Counted from the first letter of the stretch, positions 9,681-18,694 are shown. The stretch is 64,000 nt of DNA from a bacterium (GCA_028713675.1 JAQTNV010000003.1:1-64000); one strand, 5' to 3'. Made by a program: numbers and translations. The notes: generated from the sequence alone by a model not told the origin.

Positions 9681-9689
9681 ATTATAACA
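9681..9689 (-). promoter_or_regulatory. Candidate extended -10 element for yggT
   Basis: On the minus strand this reads TGTTATAAT, a perfect TATAAT preceded by TGn. No good -35 is seen. A start point 6-7 bp downstream would fall on or beside the yggT ATG at 9673. Confidence 0.35.
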
Positions 9690-9727
9690 TAACTTTCATG
9701 TAAATGACATAAATTTACAGTAATTAG

Positions 9728-9747
9728 TAAAAACCCGGTTTTCGGGT
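9728..9747 (-). terminator. Weak intrinsic terminator after the MFS-spermidine synthase gene
   Basis: On the minus strand a 5-bp stem ACCCG/CGGGT with a short A-rich loop is followed by five T residues, 26 bp past the stop codon at 9774. The stem is short, so efficiency is doubtful. Confidence 0.4.
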
Positions 9748-9773
9748 CCCCAGCCCTGACCGCCGGGAAAATA

Positions 9774-12700
9774 TCAGTTGATCAGGTGGTCAGGTTTATT
9801 GGCGTTGAGGAATTTCAGATTGGATTTGGCCCGGGAAAGATGCTCGCTGTCCCCCGTGGCTTGAAAACATTGAACCTGCATGAGGGATAATTCTTCATTG
9901 AGAACAGAGTATTCCTCGACCTTTTTCAGGACCCGGGCGCAATCCGGCAGATCGCCATGATCGTAACCGAGCTTGGCCGCGGTCATCAAGGCCAGGAGCC
10001 GCATCCGCGGAATCGGCATATCCTGCTCCAGGATCCGGACCGCTTTTTTCCATTCCCCCCCATTTTCCGCGGTTTTGGTCAGTTCGGAAATCGCCTCCGA
10101 CACCTCCTCCACATCCAGGAAAAGACCCGAGGATGCCTGCCGGAAAAAATCCTCGAGAAAGCCGACCGCTTCCGGGCCGTTTTTCCTGCCGTTGGCCGCT
10201 TTCGCGAGAAGCAAAGACGCATAAGCGGGGAAACGATCGCGCAAGGCCCGGGCCTGCAGGACGACCTGGTCATAATCGTTCCCGCCTAACGCGATCCGGG
10301 CGCGGAGGAAAGCCACCCGGTCCCGGCGGGAGGGATGAATGTCACCCGGCATTTTCTCGAGGATTTGCCGGGCCGGTTCCGTCTGACCGTTCAGGAGCAG
10401 GGCCTCGGCTTCGGCAATCAGGACCGGAGGAGCCGGCCGGTCTGCCCTTAAAATCTCCTGAAATTTCGATTCGAGCAGATGCCGGTTCTCCGGGAAGGTC
10501 CGGTAGGCGGACGCGATTATTTCCCGGATCTTCCCGGACAAGGAATCGGGCGCGGGAACCCAGAGATCATGCTCCAGGCGGAACCGGAGGAAATCCTCCA
10601 GGAAAGAACCGCTGTTGGTCTGGTAAAGCTGCCGGGGGAGCAGGAATTCCAGCAAAAGCCGGTCGTCCGTGTTGATGATATTTTCAAACCCAGGCACGAG
10701 AGAACTGATCACGGTCTGGTCGCCGAGATAACGGCCGGCGAGATCCTCGGCGGTGTCCAGCCCCAGGAGGTAAAAAAGTACTTTTCCGGCGATCGGGTCG
10801 TCGTCAATCCACTCCTGGGCCCGTTCCGGATTGAAGGTGATCGGCTGCCGGCAGCCCAGCAGAATAATGTCCCCGCTGCCGGGCGACCAGATTTCCACGT
10901 AGGGGAAGACCTGGCGGAAGGTATTGAAAATGATCTTGATCGCCTGGCTGTTGATGGAATAAAGCTGGATCCACTGGACGTATATTCCTTCGGGGGAAAG
11001 ATGCTTCCTGGCTTCCCGGAAAAAATCCTCCGTGTAGAGATGGGATATGCCCGCGATCCAGGGATTGGAGGGCTCGGAAATAATCAGGTCGTATCGGGTC
11101 CGGCTGGCGAGAATGCAGGTCCGGGCGTCTTCCAGGATGATCCTGACCTTGGGATTCCGGAGGACATCATGATTGAGCGGCGCAAAGAAATCCGCGGCTT
11201 CGACCACGGCGGGCTCAATTTCGACGACATCCAGTTTTTTCACCTCCGGCCTCCGGGCCAGGCCGCCGGCGGTCACGCCGCTTCCCAGGCCGATGACCAG
11301 AACATTTTCCGGAGGATAGGACAGGGCCGCCCGGGGAATCAGCCCGGAAAGAAGCTGGGTGGACATGTCCGACCATGAACTGGCGTCGATTTTCCCGTTG
11401 GTTTTGAGAAAATAGCCGGTTTGATCTTCGCGGATGCTGACGGTGGCGTTCAGACCTTCGCGCAGGAAGCGCAGGGGAGTGGCGGATTGGTGCAGCTCCC
11501 GCCAGAGATCGACGGGGTTGGAGACCTCCAGAAAAGCGTTTCGGCGGATCCCGATCCCCTGGTCGCAGAGACGTTCCGTCCAGGAATCGGCCTGCTTTAT
11601 TAAAATGCCGGCCAGGAGCCCGATCGCCACCGCCCATCCCAGCCGCCGGGCCTGCCCCGTTTTCGGGGTCCAGAGAAGCCCCAGGGCCACGAGCAGAAAA
11701 ATCAGGATCGCGCTCGAAACCGTGGCGGCCTGGCTGCCGATCCGGGGGACCAGGATAAAACCGGTCAAAACCGATCCGGCGATGCTTCCCAGGGTGTTGA
11801 AGAGATAAAGCTGGCCGACTTCGAGGGCAACCCGGCGGGTGCCTCGTCCCCCGATCCCGATCGCCATCGGGAAGGCGATTCCCAGCAGGAAGGCGGCCGG
11901 CAGAATCAGGATGCCGACCAGGACACCCTCCATCATGGTGATCTCCCAGAAATCCAGAAGATTAATGCTGATCAGCCGCGCCAAAACGGGGGTTAAAAAG
12001 GGGATGGCGGCGATTATCCCGGCGACGGCCAGGAGGAGTATTAATATCACGGAGAGATAATTTTCGACGGTAGGAATCCGGCGGCGGGCCCAACGGGCCT
12101 GGAAGATCCCGCCCCCGCCGATCCCGAGGAGAAAAAGAATCAGCATCAGTGAAAACGCGTAGGTGCTGCCCCCGACCAGGGGAATAAAAACCCGGGTGGT
12201 GACGATTTCGAGCTGCATGGTGATAAAGCCGGTGGCGGCCACGGCCAGGGCGGCAAAAACGAATCCCGGTTTAACGGATCCATCCGGTGACGGGGGATCC
12301 GGCTGCGAACGGGCGGCCCGCGGCGGACCGCTGTCCGGAAGAGATGGATTGATGGAAACGGACGGAACGCGGGGACGGGAGAGCTCCGGGTGCTTCCGGT
12401 CCTGGATCCAGGCCAGCGTCCCGATCACCAGGTTCATGACCACGGCCAGGAAAATGGTGTGGCGGATCCCCAGGACTTCCAGGAAAATGAAACCGGTCAG
12501 CACCACCCCGATGGTTGCTCCCAGGGTATTGAGGCCGTAAAGGAGGCTCACCCATCTCCTGCCTTTATCCTCCTGGAGGGTTACCAGCCGGCTCATGACC
12601 GGAAGGGTCCCGCCCATCAGGGCGGCGGGTATTCCCACCACCGGGATCACGAGGGCGAAACGGATCAGCGCGCCCAGGGCCTGACCGGGGACAAAATGAT

Positions 12701-13001
12701 AAATGGAAAGGTAAAGCCATTTGACCGCCAGAAAGGCGGGGAGAGTCAGGAGGGCGGTAATCCCGGTGGCCAGCTCGAGGCCGGCGTACATCCGGAGGGG
12801 ACGTTCCTGGCGCTCGGCGGCCCTGCCGAAGAAAACGGCTCCCAGGCCCAGTCCTCCCATGAAGGCGGACAGAATCGCGGTGATGGAATAATTAGTCGAT
12901 CCGAAAACTTCCTGGAGGAGACGGCTCCAGGTGATTTCGTAGATGAGGCCGGTCAGGCCGGAAACGAGGAAAATGAGAATGATAAAAGTCTGGGGGAACA
13001 T
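9774..13001 (-). CDS. MFS-like / spermidine-synthase-like / TPR fusion protein
   Basis: A 1075-residue multidomain membrane protein. Residues 1-200 and 245-470 are two blocks of hydrophobic helices resembling fused-MFS/spermidine-synthase proteins, including the N-terminal SGLTGLIYEITWSRLL motif. A proline-rich linker lies at about 205-245. Residues about 500-740 form a SAM/decarboxy-SAM-binding Rossmann domain with NVLVIGLGSGVTAGGL near 567-582, VEIEPAV and LIISEPSNPWIAG. The tail (about 840-1075) is helical with TPR-like repeats. True aminopropyltransferase activity is uncertain, since such membrane fusions are widespread and mostly uncharacterised. It starts at ATG 13001 and is inserted between proC and yggT. 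Confidence 0.82.
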   Translation of the reverse strand: MFPQTFIILIFLVSGLTGLIYEITWSRLLQEVFGSTNYSITAILSAFMGGLGLGAVFFGRAAERQERPLRMYAGLELATGITALLTLPAFLAVKWLYLSIYHFVPGQALGALIRFALVIPVVGIPAALMGGTLPVMSRLVTLQEDKGRRWVSLLYGLNTLGATIGVVLTGFIFLEVLGIRHTIFLAVVMNLVIGTLAWIQDRKHPELSRPRVPSVSINPSLPDSGPPRAARSQPDPPSPDGSVKPGFVFAALAVAATGFITMQLEIVTTRVFIPLVGGSTYAFSLMLILFLLGIGGGGIFQARWARRRIPTVENYLSVILILLLAVAGIIAAIPFLTPVLARLISINLLDFWEITMMEGVLVGILILPAAFLLGIAFPMAIGIGGRGTRRVALEVGQLYLFNTLGSIAGSVLTGFILVPRIGSQAATVSSAILIFLLVALGLLWTPKTGQARRLGWAVAIGLLAGILIKQADSWTERLCDQGIGIRRNAFLEVSNPVDLWRELHQSATPLRFLREGLNATVSIREDQTGYFLKTNGKIDASSWSDMSTQLLSGLIPRAALSYPPENVLVIGLGSGVTAGGLARRPEVKKLDVVEIEPAVVEAADFFAPLNHDVLRNPKVRIILEDARTCILASRTRYDLIISEPSNPWIAGISHLYTEDFFREARKHLSPEGIYVQWIQLYSINSQAIKIIFNTFRQVFPYVEIWSPGSGDIILLGCRQPITFNPERAQEWIDDDPIAGKVLFYLLGLDTAEDLAGRYLGDQTVISSLVPGFENIINTDDRLLLEFLLPRQLYQTNSGSFLEDFLRFRLEHDLWVPAPDSLSGKIREIIASAYRTFPENRHLLESKFQEILRADRPAPPVLIAEAEALLLNGQTEPARQILEKMPGDIHPSRRDRVAFLRARIALGGNDYDQVVLQARALRDRFPAYASLLLAKAANGRKNGPEAVGFLEDFFRQASSGLFLDVEEVSEAISELTKTAENGGEWKKAVRILEQDMPIPRMRLLALMTAAKLGYDHGDLPDCARVLKKVEEYSVLNEELSLMQVQCFQATGDSEHLSRAKSNLKFLNANKPDHLIN

Positions 13002-13187
13002 TTTTTAAAACCGGAGATAATTAAAAAAATAGTTGTCCCGGCCCGGAGGAGTTTTCGCTGATGACGTCGGATTTTTCAATCTGGTTTTATCTCCAGGTAA
13101 TGGTAATTTTATACCATAATCAGGAACATTTTCGTAAATCCGCGAATGAAGGTGAGTTGAAATCCATCATGGAAATTTCGCGCGGAT
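13002..13187. other. Gap with a small palindrome
   Basis: The 186 bp between proC and the fusion gene hold no gene. An inverted repeat ATGGTA/TACCAT with a 6-bp spacer lies at 13100-13117, about 100 bp upstream of the downstream start codon. It could be a regulator site; nothing else supports this. Confidence 0.35.
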
Positions 13188-14042
13188 CTATTTCGTCATC
13201 CTGACGGTTTTTTCCCCGGCGGTTTCAAGCTCCTGGGAACGCCGGGCCGCGGCCGCGACCGCCTCGATCAGGGCGGAGCGGAGGCCGCGGGCCTCCAGGA
13301 CCTCGATCCCGGCGATGGTGGTCCCCCCGGGGGAGGTGACCTGGTTTTTCAGCTCGGCCGGATGCTTGCGGGTTTCTTCGAGCATGCGGGCGGCCCCCAG
13401 GATGGTGCGGAAGGAGAGCAGGTCGGAAAGCGAGCGGGAAAGCCCCAGCTTGACCCCGGCGTCGGAGAGGGCTTCGGCGACAATGTAGATGAAAGCCGGT
13501 CCGGACCCCGAGAGGCCGGTCACGGAGTTCATCAGCTCTTCCGATTCGACCTGCGCGGCGAGCCCCACGGTCCGGAGAATGCCGGAGGCCAGTTCCACGT
13601 CTTCCGGGCGGGCGGCGGGGTCGGCGTAGACGACGGTGACCCCGGCCCCGACCATGGCCGGGTTGTTCGGCATGACCCGGATCACCCGGGCGTTTTTCCC
13701 CAGGACGGATTTCAGCCGGTTCACCGGGATGCCCGCGGCGATCGAGATCAGGAGCTTGTCCCGGAGAACGGTTTTAATCTCGGAGAGAACCGCGGGGACC
13801 ACCGGCGGTTTGACCGCCAGGATTATGACCTGGCTGGATTTAACCAGTTCAAGATTGTCGTCCATGGTCGCGACCCGGTAATGGGAGCTCAGGTAACTGA
13901 GCCTTTCCTTCACTTTGTCGCTGACCTGGAGCTCGTATTCCCGGGAAGCCGAGAGGCCGCGGATGAGGGCCTCGGCCATATTGCCTCCGCCGAGAAAGCC
14001 CAAGACCGTCCGGGGATTTTTCAGGCTGCTGGTCTTAACCAA
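13188..14042 (-). CDS. proC: Pyrroline-5-carboxylate reductase
   Basis: Reduces 1-pyrroline-5-carboxylate to proline with NAD(P)H, the last step of proline synthesis. The 284-residue protein has the Rossmann motif GFLGGGNMAEAL at 15-26, the central ILAVKPPVVPAVL segment, VIRVMPNNPAMVGAGVTV, and the C-terminal signature region with VTGLSGSGPAFIY and SPGGTTIAGI. The start is a TTG at 14042 with an AGGAG ribosome site about ten bases upstream. It lies 5 bp after yggS, the usual partner in a conserved two-gene unit. Confidence 0.95.
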   Translation of the reverse strand: MVKTSSLKNPRTVLGFLGGGNMAEALIRGLSASREYELQVSDKVKERLSYLSSHYRVATMDDNLELVKSSQVIILAVKPPVVPAVLSEIKTVLRDKLLISIAAGIPVNRLKSVLGKNARVIRVMPNNPAMVGAGVTVVYADPAARPEDVELASGILRTVGLAAQVESEELMNSVTGLSGSGPAFIYIVAEALSDAGVKLGLSRSLSDLLSFRTILGAARMLEETRKHPAELKNQVTSPGGTTIAGIEVLEARGLRSALIEAVAAAARRSQELETAGEKTVRMTK

Positions 14043-14047
14043 GTTGT

Positions 14048-14737
14048 CTACTCCTTTCTGGGGCCGAAAATCGCGGTCCCGATTCTCAACATTGTCGCGC
14101 CTTCCTCCACCGCCGTTTCCAGGTCCAGACTCATTCCCATGGAGAGCTCCGGCAGGGGCAGATCCGGCCCGGCCAGCCGCTCCCTGAGGGCCCGCAGCCG
14201 GCGGAAGTAGGGGCGGGATGACTCGGGGCCCGGGCCGGGCGGGGGAATGGTCATCAGGCCGAGCAGGGAAAGGTGGGGTAGGGAGCGGGAGAAATCAACC
14301 AGGCCGGGCAGGCTTTCCTCGCTGATCCCGGATTTGCTTTCCTCCCCGGCCAGGTTCACCTCGATCAGGACCCGGGTTTTCCGTCCGGTCTCACCGGCCC
14401 GGCGGCTGATCTCCTCGGCCAGCTCCTGCCGGTCGAGGGAATGGATGAAGCTGAAACGCTCGACCGCCTCCTTGGTTTTTTTCCGCTGCAAATGGCCGAT
14501 AAAATGCCAGACGAGCGGACCGGGGACGAATTCCTGTTTCCTCCGGGCTTCCTGCAGGTAGCTTTCCCCCAGATGCTCGAGCCCGGCTTCCGTGGCGGCC
14601 CGGATCAGCTCCGGCTCCACGTATTTGGTCACCCCCACGAGGGTGACATCCGTTTCCTTCCGGCCGGAACGCCGGCAGGCTCCCGCGATCCGGTCCCGGA
14701 CAACTTCCAAATTAATTTTTATCTGATCAGGGTTCAT
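14048..14737 (-). CDS. YggS-family PLP homeostasis protein
   Basis: A 229-residue single-domain PLP-binding protein of the YggS/PROSC/YBL036C family, which buffers free pyridoxal phosphate and affects amino acid metabolism. The PLP lysine is K38 in LVGVTKYV. Other family blocks are LGESYLQEA, VWHFIGHLQRKK with the following HSLDRQEL, LIEVNLAGEESKSG, LGLMTIPPP and the final LSMGMSLDLETAV with TMLRIGTAIFGPR. It is the first gene of the yggS-proC pair. Confidence 0.94.
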   Translation of the reverse strand: MNPDQIKINLEVVRDRIAGACRRSGRKETDVTLVGVTKYVEPELIRAATEAGLEHLGESYLQEARRKQEFVPGPLVWHFIGHLQRKKTKEAVERFSFIHSLDRQELAEEISRRAGETGRKTRVLIEVNLAGEESKSGISEESLPGLVDFSRSLPHLSLLGLMTIPPPGPGPESSRPYFRRLRALRERLAGPDLPLPELSMGMSLDLETAVEEGATMLRIGTAIFGPRKE

Positions 14738-15041
14738 GGCTTAAAAACGTGAGAAGTAAGACGTGAGACGTGAGACGAAATAATCGATCTTCATTCTTCA
14801 TCTATATTTGCTTGTTTCTAGGCTCTCAGGTTTCTTAACTCTTAGGCTTAAAGGTTCTGGACCATTTCCTTTAACCTCGAACGTTGAACCTCTTAACCTT
14901 ACACTTTACTTTCTGCTCTATGCCCTATGCTCTATGCGCTATGCCTTTTTTTAGTTTATACCATTTCCCACCGGGTTTTAAACTTTCCGCCTGATCGGTT
15001 AAAATTTTCCCCGTCATTTTTAATGGAAAGGAAAGGTTAAC
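14738..15041. repeat. Divergent intergenic region with two heptamer arrays
   Basis: No gene in these 304 bp between yggS (minus) and the DUF1015 gene (plus). Near 14748-14778 lies an array of CGTGAGA/AGTAAGA units, and 14914-14945 holds TGCTCTA/TGCCCTA/TGCGCTA units. Between them are looser repeats of TTGAACC/CTTAACC type. Promoters for both genes should lie here but none is convincing. Confidence 0.8.
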
Positions 15042-16325
15042 ATGGCTACGATCAAACCCTTTGCCGGCTGGCGCTATTCCCCGCGGACCTACGGGCAGGA
15101 CCCGGGCGCGGTTACCGCCCCGCCTTACGACGTGATCGATGAAAAATTCCAGGGGGAGCTTTATCGTCTGAACCCCCATAACATCATCCGCCTGATCCTT
15201 CCCCGGGAGGATGATCGGGAAAAAGGGTCCGCGGACCGCTATGAATCCGTCGCGCTCCGCATCCGGAAGTGGCGGGAGGAGGGGGTTATCATCCCCGATC
15301 CGGCCCCGAGAATTTACCTTTACGAACAGACCTTCCGCTTCGGGAACGGACCGGAACTGACCCGCCGGGGATTCCTGGCCCTGATCCGGCTCGAGGAGTT
15401 TTCCCGGGGGGAAATCCGGCCCCATGAAAAAACCCTGGCCCGCCCCCGCGAGGACCGTCTCCGGCTTCTGCGCGCCACCCGGGCCAACCTGAGCCCGGTC
15501 TTTTTCTGCTATTCCGACCCCCAGGGGGAACTGGAATTCCGCCTTCGCCCGGACGATCCCGATGTCATCCGGTTTACCGACGAAATGGGGGTGGCCCACC
15601 GCTTCGGTTACGTCGAGCGCCAGGACCTGGTGGATAAATACGTGACCGGGATCGGCAAGCGGACACTTTTTATCGCGGACGGCCATCACCGCTATTCCTC
15701 GGCGCTGGATCACTTCCGGGAGAATCCGGAAGCCGGTCCCGAGGCGGGTTATGCCCTGGGTTTTTATACCCGGGTGGAGGATCCCGGCCTCCTGATTCTC
15801 CCCACCCACCGAATGATCAAGGCGGTTCCCGGCCTTTCCGACCCGGAAGCACTGGCGCGGATCGAGAAAGATTTCAGTTCCGAAGCCAAGGAATTGCCTC
15901 CCGGGGTTTCGGAAGGGGAGATCGCGGATTGGATCAACCGGGAAAACCAGGAAGGCGGGTTCGCGTTCGCCCTGCTCTCGGCGGGAAAACCGGGGATTCG
16001 TTTCTTCCGGCTCCGGCCCGGGGTGGATCTCAATTCCCGGATGGCGGATATCCCCGAGGTGGTCCGCCCGATTTCGACGGCCATCCTGGACAGCCTGGTC
16101 CTGGGCAAAATGTTGGGGGTGGCCCGGGAGGAGATCAGTTACACCAGCAATCCCCTGACGGTGATCCAGGGTTTGAAGGAAGGCAAATACCAGAAGGTTT
16201 TCATCCCGCGCGCGGTTTCACCCGAGGAAATCCTCCGGGTAACGGAAAAGGGGGAGATCTGCCCGCCCAAGACCACCTTTTTCCATCCCAAGCTCCGCTC
16301 CGGCCTGGTGATGAGGATTTATTAA
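15042..16325 (+). CDS. DUF1015 family protein
   Basis: A 427-residue soluble protein of the DUF1015 family, often found near serine/phosphoglycerate metabolism genes but with no established reaction. Diagnostic segments are the N-terminal IKPFAGWRYSP, VTAPPYDVIDEK, NIIRLILP, GFLALIRLEEF with RPHEKTL, SPVFFCYSDP, the central IADGHHRYSSAL near 210-221, and the C-terminal IFIPRAVSPEEIL region with PPKTTFFHPKL. Start at ATG 15042 after AGGAAAGG. It stands alone between repeat-rich gaps. Confidence 0.88.
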   Translation: MATIKPFAGWRYSPRTYGQDPGAVTAPPYDVIDEKFQGELYRLNPHNIIRLILPREDDREKGSADRYESVALRIRKWREEGVIIPDPAPRIYLYEQTFRFGNGPELTRRGFLALIRLEEFSRGEIRPHEKTLARPREDRLRLLRATRANLSPVFFCYSDPQGELEFRLRPDDPDVIRFTDEMGVAHRFGYVERQDLVDKYVTGIGKRTLFIADGHHRYSSALDHFRENPEAGPEAGYALGFYTRVEDPGLLILPTHRMIKAVPGLSDPEALARIEKDFSSEAKELPPGVSEGEIADWINRENQEGGFAFALLSAGKPGIRFFRLRPGVDLNSRMADIPEVVRPISTAILDSLVLGKMLGVAREEISYTSNPLTVIQGLKEGKYQKVFIPRAVSPEEILRVTEKGEICPPKTTFFHPKLRSGLVMRIY

Positions 16326-16665
16326 TTATTCCGAAAACTCAAATGCATCGATTTGATTATCCTCCCGGGCAGGTCTTGCTCCCAAAAAAAATCAGGTTTT
16401 TCCGAAAGCGAAGCCAGCCGCTTCATCATTGTTCTCTAATTGGTTTTACCGGAGCCCGGGGGGTTGGTCCTCGCGACCCAAATTCTTTGTAGACCTGCTT
16501 CGATATACTTGATGCACTTTTGATATTCTTCAACGAAGGCGAGGCTTAGCGAGCCCGCCGCCCGGGATTACGTGAGCGCACGCATTATTTGGGGAGCGAG
16601 ACCAACCCCCCAAAAAAGAAAAAAACGGTAGCAAGCAATAATTAGTCGGATAAAAATGAGGCGAG
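16326..16665. other. Intergenic region holding a structured element
   Basis: A 340-bp gap without a gene. It contains the word CGATTTGATTATCC at 16349-16362 (shared with 49727-49740) and the two-copy element at 16442-16628 described separately. I see no tRNA fold or usable reading frame. Confidence 0.7.
16442..16628. repeat. Structured intergenic element, copy 1
   Basis: The left end has GTTTTACCG and CGGGGGG. The right end has GGGGAGCGAGACC, then CCCCCC followed by AAAAAAGAAAA. A perfect 12-bp inverted repeat GGGGGGTTGGTC (16458-16469) and GACCAACCCCCC (16600-16611) encloses about 130 bp. Both ends match those of copy 2 at 43204-43360, while the interiors differ. It could be a MITE-like element or a structured RNA. 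Confidence 0.6.
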
Positions 16666-17472
16666 ATGAATAACCCGGCGAAACTCAACCCCGGCGAAAC
16701 GCTCGATGTGATCCTGGGGGACAGTCTCAAGCTGATCCAGCGCGGGAACGGGTATCGCTTTTCCATCGATGCTTTGCTCCTGGCCGCTTTTCTCGAAGCG
16801 AAGAAAGGCGAAAGGGCGGCGGAGCTGGGAACCGGGTCAGGGGTGATCGCCCTGATCGCCGCCGGGTATCTGCCGGTGCGGGAAGTGGTTGCCATCGAGC
16901 TCCAGGCGGCCCTGGCCGACCTGGCCGGCCGGAATACCCTCCTGAATGGCTTGAATGAGCGGGTCCGGGTGGTCCGGGGAGATCTCAAGAAAATTCACCG
17001 GTTGGCGGAGCGGGAAAGTTTTGACCTGGTTTTCTGCAACCCCCCCTTTCGTTCCGCCCGGGAAGGGAGGATCAATCCGGACCCGGAAAAGGCCATTGCC
17101 CGTCATCAGCTCCGGGCGGGCCTGCGGGAATTCCTGGGAGCCTCGTTTTTTCTCCTCCGGAATTCCGGTCGGCTGTGCCTGATCTACCCGGCGGCCAAAC
17201 TGGCGGAACTGGTCTTCGAACTGCGCCGGAAACGATTGGAGATAAAACGCTTGCGGATGGTTCACTCCCGGAAAGAAAGCCCGGGGGTGCTGGTCCTGGC
17301 GGAAGCCCGGAAAGGGGTGGGAATGGAGCTCGAGATCCTGCCCCCGCTTTATCTTTTCCAGGGCCGGGGAAAATATACCCGGGAAGCCCGGGAGATCGTC
17401 AGCGGCGGATATTTCCGGCGGTGGGCCCGACAATTAAAATTCCCCCATCCCCCCTTTGGAAAAGGGGGGTGA
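16666..17472 (+). CDS. TrmN6-like tRNA adenine-N6 methyltransferase
   Basis: Likely N6-adenine methyltransferase of the YfiC/TrmN6 family, which modifies A37 of tRNA1(Val). The 268-residue protein has the SAM motif AAELGTGSGVIALI at 51-64, the conserved upstream segment GYRFSIDALLLAAF, and the catalytic NPPF tetrad at 125-128 that marks amino-methylating enzymes. The C-terminus is odd: the last eleven residues (KFPHPPFGKGG) are encoded by a C-rich/G-rich REP-like repeat at 17441-17482, and the stop codon lies in that repeat. It is convergent with the small DciA-like gene. Confidence 0.85.
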   Translation: MNNPAKLNPGETLDVILGDSLKLIQRGNGYRFSIDALLLAAFLEAKKGERAAELGTGSGVIALIAAGYLPVREVVAIELQAALADLAGRNTLLNGLNERVRVVRGDLKKIHRLAERESFDLVFCNPPFRSAREGRINPDPEKAIARHQLRAGLREFLGASFFLLRNSGRLCLIYPAAKLAELVFELRRKRLEIKRLRMVHSRKESPGVLVLAEARKGVGMELEILPPLYLFQGRGKYTREAREIVSGGYFRRWARQLKFPHPPFGKGG

Positions 17473-17482
17473 GGGGGGATTA
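17441..17482. repeat. C-rich/G-rich REP-like hairpin
   Basis: CCCCCATCCCCCCTTT followed by GGAAAAGGGGGGTGAGGGGG forms a long imperfect hairpin. Related copies lie at 43142-43186, 49804-49840, 49860-49900 and 58411-58490. Placed between convergent genes, it may act as a bidirectional terminator while encoding the end of the TrmN6-like protein. Confidence 0.85.
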
Positions 17483-17492
17483 CAACGGCAAA

Positions 17493-17792
17493 TTATTTTT
17501 TCTGGGGATTGGACAGATTCATCCGGATCTCGGTGATGCATTTTTCCCCCAGGTGATCGTTGATTTTTCTGATCAGGGATTTCTGCCGCAGCTTGAGTTC
17601 GTTCATTCCCGCCGAACTCTTCACCTGAAGAAACAGAATTTCTCCCTCAACCCGGTCGGGCAAAACCTCTTCAGCCAGGTCGGGGTCGATGATCCGGGCA
17701 AAATCGGAGAGGATCCTGCCCTCCTTCATCTGGGGTTCAATTTGTAATCTGGAAATGAACTGCCTGATTATTGACCCGATGGATTCAATCAT
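17493..17792 (-). CDS. DUF721/DciA-like protein
   Basis: A 99-residue protein resembling the DUF721 family, whose best studied member DciA helps load the replicative helicase. The fold-defining stretch GRILSDFARIIDPDLAEEV, then GEILFLQVKSSAGMNELK and LRQKSLIRKINDHLG, fits the KH-like DciA domain (W replaced by F in the usual W-x-x-I/V motif). Too short and diverged to assign the helicase role with certainty. ATG at 17792; divergent from the fecR-like gene, with a shared control region of about 130 bp. Confidence 0.7.
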   Translation of the reverse strand: MIESIGSIIRQFISRLQIEPQMKEGRILSDFARIIDPDLAEEVLPDRVEGEILFLQVKSSAGMNELKLRQKSLIRKINDHLGEKCITEIRMNLSNPQKK

Positions 17793-17842
17793 AAGACGGC
17801 CTTTCCGACCTTTATAATATTATATGATAAGGAATCGATCCA

Positions 17843-17872
17843 TTGACACCCAAGACGGTTTGGGAATAATCT
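17843..17872 (+). promoter_or_regulatory. Candidate sigma-70 promoter for the FecR gene
   Basis: TTGACA at 17843-17848, an 18-bp spacer, then TAATCT at 17867-17872, about 50 bp before the start codon. The -35 is perfect and the -10 is poor. Confidence 0.4.
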
Positions 17873-17920
17873 TAACCTTTGTTGTTTAACCTGAATATAC
17901 CACTATCAGGAGGCGGAAAA

Positions 17921-18694
17921 TTGAGATCCCGGATTGTCCCCATTTTTGCTTTTTTCGTCTTTTTCTTCCTGGTTCTTAGTCTCAGGGCCGCCGAGCCGGC
18001 TGCGTCCCCCCAAGCCAAAATCACGGCCCTGGAAGGGGAAGTCTCCTATTCGCTGGACGGAAAGACGTTCCAGCCGGTCAAACTGGGAGGGGAAATCCCG
18101 GTCAGTGCGACCGTGAAGACCGGGGCCGGCACCCGCCTGGAACTCAGCCTGCCCGACGGGAGCATGATGAGGATGTCGGGGAATTCCCAGATGAAGCTCG
18201 CCGCCATGGCATACCAGCAGGAGACTAAAAACCGGGATTACAAATTTCGTCTGGACCTGGGAAAGATGTGGGCCAAGGCCCGGAACATCTCGGAAAGGGG
18301 TTCAAAGTTCGAGGTGGAAACCGCCACGGCGGTCACCGGGGTCCGGGGCACGGTTTTCCGGGTTAACGTCGATTCCACCCACGCCACCATCGTGAAGGTT
18401 TACCAGGGGTCGGTCCTGCTCCGGAGCCCCCGGGAGGTGTTCCGGCCGGCGGGGGCGGGGGAAACCAGGAAAGAGATTTCCGGGCCCCGGGAAGTGGGGC
18501 CCCCGGAGGAAATCAGCCGGGCGGAATGGGAGCTCCTGGTAAAATCCATGCAGGAGGTTTCCGTTTCCGCGGAAGGGAAGGCTTCACGGCCCAAGGATTT
18601 CACCCTGCAGGAAGACCTGGATGACTGGGTGAAATGGAACCTGGAACGGGACAAGTCCGCCGCCCCGGAGAATCAGGAAAACCCGGCGAAATAG
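17921..18694 (+). CDS. FecR-domain secreted protein
   Basis: A 257-residue exported protein with a FecR domain. Start set at TTG 17921 because CAGGAGGCGG lies just upstream and the product then begins with a clean signal peptide (MRSRIVPIFAFFVFFFLVLS, cleavage near LRAAEPA). Residues about 30-190 match FecR: ALEGEVSYSLDGKTF, VKTGAGTRLELSLPDGS, LDLGKMWAKA, and ETATAVTGVRGTVFRVNVD. The C-terminal 60 residues are charged. In the family this domain occurs in sigma-factor signalling or as a cell-surface module; here no ECF sigma factor is adjacent, so a structural periplasmic role is likelier. Confidence 0.85.
   Translation: MRSRIVPIFAFFVFFFLVLSLRAAEPAASPQAKITALEGEVSYSLDGKTFQPVKLGGEIPVSATVKTGAGTRLELSLPDGSMMRMSGNSQMKLAAMAYQQETKNRDYKFRLDLGKMWAKARNISERGSKFEVETATAVTGVRGTVFRVNVDSTHATIVKVYQGSVLLRSPREVFRPAGAGETRKEISGPREVGPPEEISRAEWELLVKSMQEVSVSAEGKASRPKDFTLQEDLDDWVKWNLERDKSAAPENQENPAK

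Noticed and set aside
16480..16620. tRNA or 6S-like RNA between the DUF1015 and TrmN6-like genes
   Set aside because: No cloverleaf or known RNA motif could be read; only the inverted repeat element is supported.
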